NCBI GenBank assembly: GCA_015491585.1 | Contig: WFVQ01000230.1 | Coordinates: 1 to 18,401 of the forward strand | DNA: 18,401 nucleotides | Reading direction: 5' to 3' | From: Deltaproteobacteria bacterium | GTDB lineage: Bacteria; Desulfobacterota; Dissulfuribacteria; Dissulfuribacterales; S140-46 | In this document: positions 14,492 to 18,401 of the stretch, one piece after another | How the letters are laid out: each line of letters opens with the position of its first letter | Numbering within the stretch: position 1 is the first letter of the stretch | Notes under the pieces: generated by a model | Told to the model about the DNA's origin: nothing | Database searches by the model: none | The model's input: the letters and a program-made list of their open reading frames with translations, nothing else | Position numbers and translations under genes: made by a program

Positions 14492-15241
14492 ATGGACTAC
14501 CAGGAGATGGAAACCCTTTTCATGAAATATCTCAGGCTCTATCACCATCCGGTGGCCCTCTTCTTCGAGAAGGGGGGCGAAAGGCGTATGAAGCCGCAGT
14601 TCAGGGCCAAGAACCGCATGAGCTTCTGCCAGTTTCTGGCATTTGCCAGGGAGACCGGCCACTCCGTTTACATGGAGCCGGACAAGCTGGGCTGCCCTAC
14701 GGCGAGCGACCTGTTCGGATTCAAGGTGGATGAGGAGAAGTGCATAAAGAGCCTCGCCCTCTACCTGGAGCAGAAGGAGGCGGAGAATTTCTACCATTCC
14801 AGGCCCAGGCTCCCTGCCGGAGAGGTGGAGGCCATCGGGCTTGCCCCCCTATCGCTGTGCACCGCAACGCCAGACGCGGTCATATTCGTGGCCGACGCCC
14901 TGCAGGCCGTCCACCTCATGGATTTCTACGTCAAAGGGGCCGAGATCGCCGAGGTGCCCATGTCCCACCACGTCAACGGGGCCGCATGCGGCAACACCGT
15001 GAAGGCCATGCAGATAGGCTCTCCCCAGATCGCCCTGCCATGTCCCGGGGCATTCACCTCGGGCAAGATGGAGAGGAGCGAGATGTTGATAGCCTTTCCC
15101 TGGGAGGCCCTGGAAAAGTGCGCGGCGGCGCTCCAGGAGAGGGTGGCCAAGGGCACCGTCTCCCTCCTGGGAGGGCCGGCCCTCGTGGGCATGGACGTCT
15201 GCCGCAACTGTCCGCTCATCAAATTCGAAAAGGTGAAATAG
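14492..15241 (+). CDS. DUF169 family cysteine-rich protein
   Basis: The 249-residue protein matches the DUF169 family (COG2043-like), common in anaerobic bacteria and archaea but without an assigned reaction. Recognisable segments are HHPVALFFEKG near residues 18-28, CQFLAFARETG (46-56), KLGCPTASDLFGF (65-77), MSHHVNGAACGNTVKAMQ (157-174), LPCPGAFTSGKMERSEML (182-199) and a terminal CRNCPLIKF (237-245). Eight cysteines occur (46, 68, 84, 123, 166, 184, 237, 240); several sit in the conserved segments and could bind a metal or cluster. No signal peptide or membrane helix is seen. AAGGAGGTTGTC gives a strong ribosome site. A hairpin starts 14 bases after the stop. Family assignment is good, function unknown. 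Confidence 0.85.
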   Translation: MDYQEMETLFMKYLRLYHHPVALFFEKGGERRMKPQFRAKNRMSFCQFLAFARETGHSVYMEPDKLGCPTASDLFGFKVDEEKCIKSLALYLEQKEAENFYHSRPRLPAGEVEAIGLAPLSLCTATPDAVIFVADALQAVHLMDFYVKGAEIAEVPMSHHVNGAACGNTVKAMQIGSPQIALPCPGAFTSGKMERSEMLIAFPWEALEKCAAALQERVAKGTVSLLGGPALVGMDVCRNCPLIKFEKVK

Positions 15242-15254
15242 CCCCTTCCACCAG

Positions 15255-15299
15255 GTCCGGGAAATTTAGATTCAAAATCTGAATCTTGATTTCCCGGAC
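15255..15299. repeat. Near-perfect 45-base hairpin between the DUF169 gene and emrA
   Basis: GTCCGGGAAAT (15255-15265) pairs perfectly with ATTTCCCGGAC (15289-15299), and inside it AGATTC (15268-15273) pairs with GAATCT (15281-15286), leaving a 7-base loop and a 2x2 internal loop. Seventeen perfect pairs make it by far the strongest inverted repeat in the window. No U-tract follows on either side, so a classic intrinsic terminator is not supported; it may be a TetR-family operator, a transcript-stability hairpin, or a dispersed palindromic repeat. Confidence 0.8.
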
Positions 15300-15320
15300 A
15301 TGAGGACTTAGTGTGGAGCC

Positions 15321-15341
15321 AGCCGCTCACTGCATGCGGCT
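15321..15341. repeat. Second short hairpin upstream of emrA
   Basis: AGCCGC (15321-15326) and GCGGCT (15336-15341) are perfect inverted arms around a 9-base loop, 22 bases after the larger hairpin and ending 24 bases before the emrA start. Together they fill most of the intergenic region and could be operator or leader structure. Confidence 0.45.
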
Positions 15342-15365
15342 CAAAGCTCTATTGGGAGGGGTGGC

Positions 15366-16475
15366 ATGGCTCCATCGCACAAAGGTCCCGAGGGCGGCAA
15401 AGCCGCCCCTGCATTGAAGGTCGCAGGCGGACTGGTTCTAATGATCCTCCTTGCCTGGGGAGTCAAGTGGCTGCACTACAGGCTCACTCACGCGGTCACC
15501 GACGCCGCCTTCGTGGAGGCCGACATGGTCACCGTAGCCCCGCTGGTTGCCGGGCATATCCTCGACGTCAAGGTCAAGGAGGGAGAGTGGGTGAAACGCG
15601 GGACCCTCCTTGCGACCATAGACCAGGCCGACTACCAGGCAGCGGTTCAGGTGCGCAGGAGCGGCGTAAAGCAGGCCGAACGCAAGAGGCAGCAGGCCGA
15701 GGCCGCCGTGCAGGAGGCAAGGGCCGCCCTGTCCCTTGCGCGCAAGGAGGTCAACAGCGCCATAGCAGCGGCGGAGGCCAAATTAAGGGCTGCGCGCTCC
15801 ACACTCCTGCTTGCAGAAAAAGAGGAGAGACGCCTCAGGGCCCTCCTGGAAGAAGGGGCAGTCTCTCAGCAGCAATATGACGAGGCCGCCACCGCGCTGG
15901 CGCAGGCCAAGGAGGCCCTGAATGCCGCAAAGGCCGGGCTGTCACGGGCCAAGGCGCAGGAGGAGCGGGTAAACCTTGCCCTGGAGCGGCTCGCGGGCGC
16001 AAGGAAGGCGCTCCTGGTGGCAGAGGCCGCCCTTGAGGTCAACCAACGCAAGCTGGACCAGGCCCTGCTGAACCTGGCGCACACCAGGATAGAGGCGCCA
16101 CAGGACGGCGTTATCGCGGCCAAGTTCGTCAACCCCGGCGACTTCGTCTCTCCAGGCCGCCCCCTGTTCTCGATGTACGATCCCTCGACCATCCATGTGG
16201 TCGCCAACCTGGAGGAGACCAAACTCAAAGGCGTGAAACAAGGCCAGGAGGTGGACATCTGGGTGGACGCCTGGGGAGGCAGAAAGATCAAGGGCAAGGT
16301 GGCCCTGTTAACCCCTGCGGCCGCCGCCAAGTTCGCCCTCATACCCAGGGACGTATCGGCCGGCGAGTTCACCAAGGTGGTGCAGCGGATCCCGGTCAAA
16401 ATAGAGATCGACCTTCCGGACGGAATGGTGCTGGCTCCGGGGATGTCTGTGGAAATCGGTATTGCCAGGGAGTGA
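15366..16475 (+). CDS. emrA: HlyD/EmrA-family efflux periplasmic adaptor
   Basis: The 369-residue adaptor would span the periplasm and link an inner-membrane DHA2 pump to an outer-membrane channel. One N-terminal membrane anchor lies at about residues 18-37. THAVTDAAFVEADMVTVAP (41-59) and GHILDVKVKEGEWVKRG (63-79) form the first lipoyl half, an alanine/glutamate-rich coiled-coil hairpin spans about 95-245, and HTRIEAPQDGVIAAKFVNPG completes the lipoyl domain. A beta-barrel domain with ANLEETKLKGVKQGQ and a hydrophobic end (VLAPGMSVEIGI) follow, all typical of EmrA. GGGAGGGG precedes the ATG. It is first in the emrA-emrB-tetR operon; the emrB start is three bases after its stop. The substrate is unknown, and no TolC-type gene is in view. 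Confidence 0.92.
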   Translation: MAPSHKGPEGGKAAPALKVAGGLVLMILLAWGVKWLHYRLTHAVTDAAFVEADMVTVAPLVAGHILDVKVKEGEWVKRGTLLATIDQADYQAAVQVRRSGVKQAERKRQQAEAAVQEARAALSLARKEVNSAIAAAEAKLRAARSTLLLAEKEERRLRALLEEGAVSQQQYDEAATALAQAKEALNAAKAGLSRAKAQEERVNLALERLAGARKALLVAEAALEVNQRKLDQALLNLAHTRIEAPQDGVIAAKFVNPGDFVSPGRPLFSMYDPSTIHVVANLEETKLKGVKQGQEVDIWVDAWGGRKIKGKVALLTPAAAAKFALIPRDVSAGEFTKVVQRIPVKIEIDLPDGMVLAPGMSVEIGIARE

Positions 16476-16478
16476 ACC

Positions 16479-18041
16479 GTGGGCGCCGCATCGCATCGGA
16501 TCATGGGGCTGGAGTACAAGTGGATCGCGGCGGTCACCGTGATGATCGGCACCTTCATGACGCTGCTGGACACCACCATCGTAGACATCACCCTGCCGAA
16601 GATGATCTCCTCGCTAAACACCGACACCTACGGGGTTCAGTGGGTGGTCATCTCTTACATGATAGGCTCGGCCGTGGCCATGACCGCCGTGGGCTGGCTC
16701 GGCGCCGCCACCTCCTACAAGGCGGTGTATATCGCCGGTTTCGGGATCTTCGTGGTGTGCAGCGCATTGTGCGGACAAGCGGCCAACCTGGAGACCATGG
16801 TCTTCGCCAGGCTTCTGCAGGGGATAGGCGAGGGGCTGGTCGTACCCATCTCCATGACGTACCTCTTCCTGGTATTCCCCAAGGAAGAGGCCGGCCTGGC
16901 TATGGGGATCTACGGGTTAGGCGCCAGCTTCGCCCCGGCGCTTGGCCCCACCATAGGCGGCTTTATCACTGAACACCTGAACTGGCGCTGGATCTTCTAC
17001 GTGAACCTTCCAGTCGGTGCCGTGGGGCTGGCTATGGCCCTTGCCTTGCTAAGGGAGGTGAAACCCGAAGACGAAAAGAGCTGGCCCTTCGACTGGCCTG
17101 GATTCGTGCTCCTGGCCGTTGCCCTTGGAAGCCTCATAACCTTACTCAGCAAAGGGCAGGAGAAGGGGTGGCTGCAATCCGACATGATACTGGCGCTCAT
17201 CGTCCTGTTCGTTTTCTCGGGAGCCTCTTTTCTGGCATGGGAGAAGCGAAGGAACTACCCGGTTATTGACATCTCCCTCTTCAGGGACAGGACCTTCGCC
17301 ATAAGCGTCGCCTCCCTGGCCCTATTCAGCCTCACCCTCTATGGCATCTATTTCCTCCTGCCCCTCTACATGGAGCGGCTGCGGGGATATCCCACCCTGA
17401 TCTCCGGCCTCATTCTCTTCCCTGGCTCGGTGGCTATGGGTATCGCACTCATAGTCGGCGGCATCTTGACCGACAGGGCCGATATCAGGCTAATGGGGAT
17501 CGTATGCATGATTGCCTTCGCCGCCGCCTCTTTCTTCTTCGGCACCTTAGACCTCTACACGCCGAAATTCACCCTGGTCTATATGTTCGCCCTTTGGGGT
17601 ATGGCGGCAGGTCCTTTGTTCCCTATACTCACGACCGGCGGGCTCAGCCGGCTTCCAGAGGCCAGTATCAACATGGGCTCTGCGATCCAGAACGTCTCCA
17701 GGCTCGTGGCCGGGAGCATCGGAACCGCCCTGGCCACCACGGTGCTGGAGCGGAGGATGGCCCACTTCCAAGAAACCTTCTCAGCCGCAACCACACCGGC
17801 CAATCAGGACCTGATGTGGGCCCTGGAGCAGGCGAAGAGATACTTCGCGGGCAAGGGATATCCACCGGCAGATGCGGCCACCCTGGCGAAGACGCTGTTC
17901 GCCGGCCTGATCAAGGCCAAGGCGGGATTCGTGGCGTTCCAGGCGGCATTCAAGATCATGGCCCTGCTGGCCCTCACGGCCCTCCCCCTGCTGCTCTTCT
18001 TCAATGCAGCCAGGGCCAGGAAAGGGATACCGAGCCACTGA
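16479..18041 (+). CDS. emrB: DHA2-family (EmrB/QacA) MFS multidrug transporter
   Basis: The 520-residue inner-membrane protein has about fourteen hydrophobic segments, as in the 14-helix DHA2 drug:H+ antiporters. Helix 1 carries LLDTTIVDITLP (29-40), the DHA2 motif with a membrane acidic residue D31. ARLLQGIGEGLVVPISMTYL is the helix-4 motif, GASFAPALGPTIGGF the antiporter motif C on helix 5, and NWRWIFYVNLPVG the following loop; all match EmrB. A GTG start at 16479 is chosen because AGGGAG lies about six bases before it and just after the emrA stop; the ATG at 16503 lacks a clear site. It is the pump partner of the EmrA-like adaptor; the TetR gene begins nine bases after its stop. Confidence 0.94.
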   Translation: MGAASHRIMGLEYKWIAAVTVMIGTFMTLLDTTIVDITLPKMISSLNTDTYGVQWVVISYMIGSAVAMTAVGWLGAATSYKAVYIAGFGIFVVCSALCGQAANLETMVFARLLQGIGEGLVVPISMTYLFLVFPKEEAGLAMGIYGLGASFAPALGPTIGGFITEHLNWRWIFYVNLPVGAVGLAMALALLREVKPEDEKSWPFDWPGFVLLAVALGSLITLLSKGQEKGWLQSDMILALIVLFVFSGASFLAWEKRRNYPVIDISLFRDRTFAISVASLALFSLTLYGIYFLLPLYMERLRGYPTLISGLILFPGSVAMGIALIVGGILTDRADIRLMGIVCMIAFAAASFFFGTLDLYTPKFTLVYMFALWGMAAGPLFPILTTGGLSRLPEASINMGSAIQNVSRLVAGSIGTALATTVLERRMAHFQETFSAATTPANQDLMWALEQAKRYFAGKGYPPADAATLAKTLFAGLIKAKAGFVAFQAAFKIMALLALTALPLLLFFNAARARKGIPSH

Positions 18042-18050
18042 GGAGGAGCG

Positions 18051-18401
18051 ATGCAACAACTGCCACAGCAATCCACACCAGACGACAGGAAAAGCAGACG
18101 GGCGGCCCTCGACAGACAGGAGATCATGGAGGCGGCCATGCAGCTATTCGCCGAACACGGCTACCACAACGTCTCCATGCAGGAGATAAGCAGGAAGGCC
18201 CGGTTCGGGCTGGGCACCATCTACAAGTTCTTCAAGAACAAAGAGGGGCTGTACAAGGCGATAGTCGAAGAGAAGGCGGCCGAGTGCCACCGGAGGCAGA
18301 AGGAGGCCCTGCGCCACCGCGGGGATGTGATAAAACGGCTGGAGGCCTATCTGAAGGCCAAGACGTCGTTCCTGGAGGAGAACGCGGACTTTGCCAGGCT
18401 C
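18051..18401 (+). CDS. TetR/AcrR-family transcriptional regulator, truncated by window end
   Basis: The first 117 residues are present of a family usually near 200. After a polar start, RQEIMEAAMQLFAEHGYHNV (22-41) and SMQEISRKARFGLGTIYKFF (42-61) form the three-helix TetR DNA-binding domain, followed by KNKEGLYKAIVEEK. The ligand-binding domain begins near residue 75 and runs out of the window. The ATG has AGGAGGAGCG directly upstream and lies nine bases after emrB, so the regulator is co-transcribed with the pump. TetR repressors in such operons normally control their own promoter; the hairpins at 15255-15341 are possible target sites (inference). Confidence 0.93.
   Translation, partial: MQQLPQQSTPDDRKSRRAALDRQEIMEAAMQLFAEHGYHNVSMQEISRKARFGLGTIYKFFKNKEGLYKAIVEEKAAECHRRQKEALRHRGDVIKRLEAYLKAKTSFLEENADFARL

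Noticed and set aside
16479..18041. Splitting of the transporter into two genes or a frameshift
   Set aside because: The frame is open throughout with about fourteen evenly spaced membrane segments and all DHA2 motifs in order.
1..18401. Mobile element, CRISPR array or phage-defence system
   Set aside because: No transposase, integrase, regularly spaced repeats or recognisable defence domains were seen; codon use is uniform across the window.

Overview
The window is a GC-rich (about 60%) stretch of a bacterial chromosome with frequent AGG (Arg) and ATA (Ile) codons in all genes. A Ni-Fe carbon monoxide dehydrogenase (CooS), an Isf-like iron-sulfur flavoprotein, a DUF169 protein, cysteine-cluster proteins, IspH (MEP isoprenoid pathway), two-subunit glycyl-tRNA synthetase and an EmrAB-type pump point to a strictly anaerobic, probably Gram-negative bacterium. 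Desulfobacterota or Synergistota-like lineages would fit, but this is inference from gene content. No insertion sequence, phage gene, CRISPR array, tRNA or rRNA was found; gene density is high and no region over 300 bases lacks a gene.

Layout. (1) 1-146, minus: N-terminus of an NnrE-type NAD(P)H-hydrate epimerase, divergent from (2) 254-2916, plus: cooS tightly followed by a eukaryotic-type hisA. (3) 2932-5568, minus: a cysteine-cluster (YkgJ-like) protein, an HDOD-GAF signalling protein and a small three-helix membrane protein, packed as an operon. (4) 5755-6390, plus: a DUF434/DUF5616 protein, possibly a PIN-like nuclease. (5) 6396-8189, minus: class I aminotransferase followed by the Isf-like flavoprotein. 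(6) 8465-14429, plus: glgC, glyQ, glyS and a fusion of IspH with a UbiA-like membrane prenyltransferase, with very tight spacing through glyS. (7) 14492-15241, plus: a cysteine-rich DUF169 protein with a probable promoter of its own. (8) 15366-18401, plus: an EmrA-like adaptor, an EmrB-like DHA2 transporter and a TetR-family regulator cut by the window end; a striking hairpin lies upstream.

How the genes relate. Most transcription units mix housekeeping steps (histidine, glycogen, glycyl-tRNA, isoprenoids, NADHX repair) with anaerobic redox proteins. The emrA-emrB-tetR unit is a conventional self-regulated drug or metabolite efflux operon. The least ordinary items are the single-chain IspH-UbiA protein, the eukaryotic-type HisA coupled to cooS, and the cysteine-cluster/HDOD/membrane operon. 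I see no clear evidence of a wholly new multi-gene defence or mobile system; the IspH-UbiA fusion is the best lead for undescribed biochemistry.
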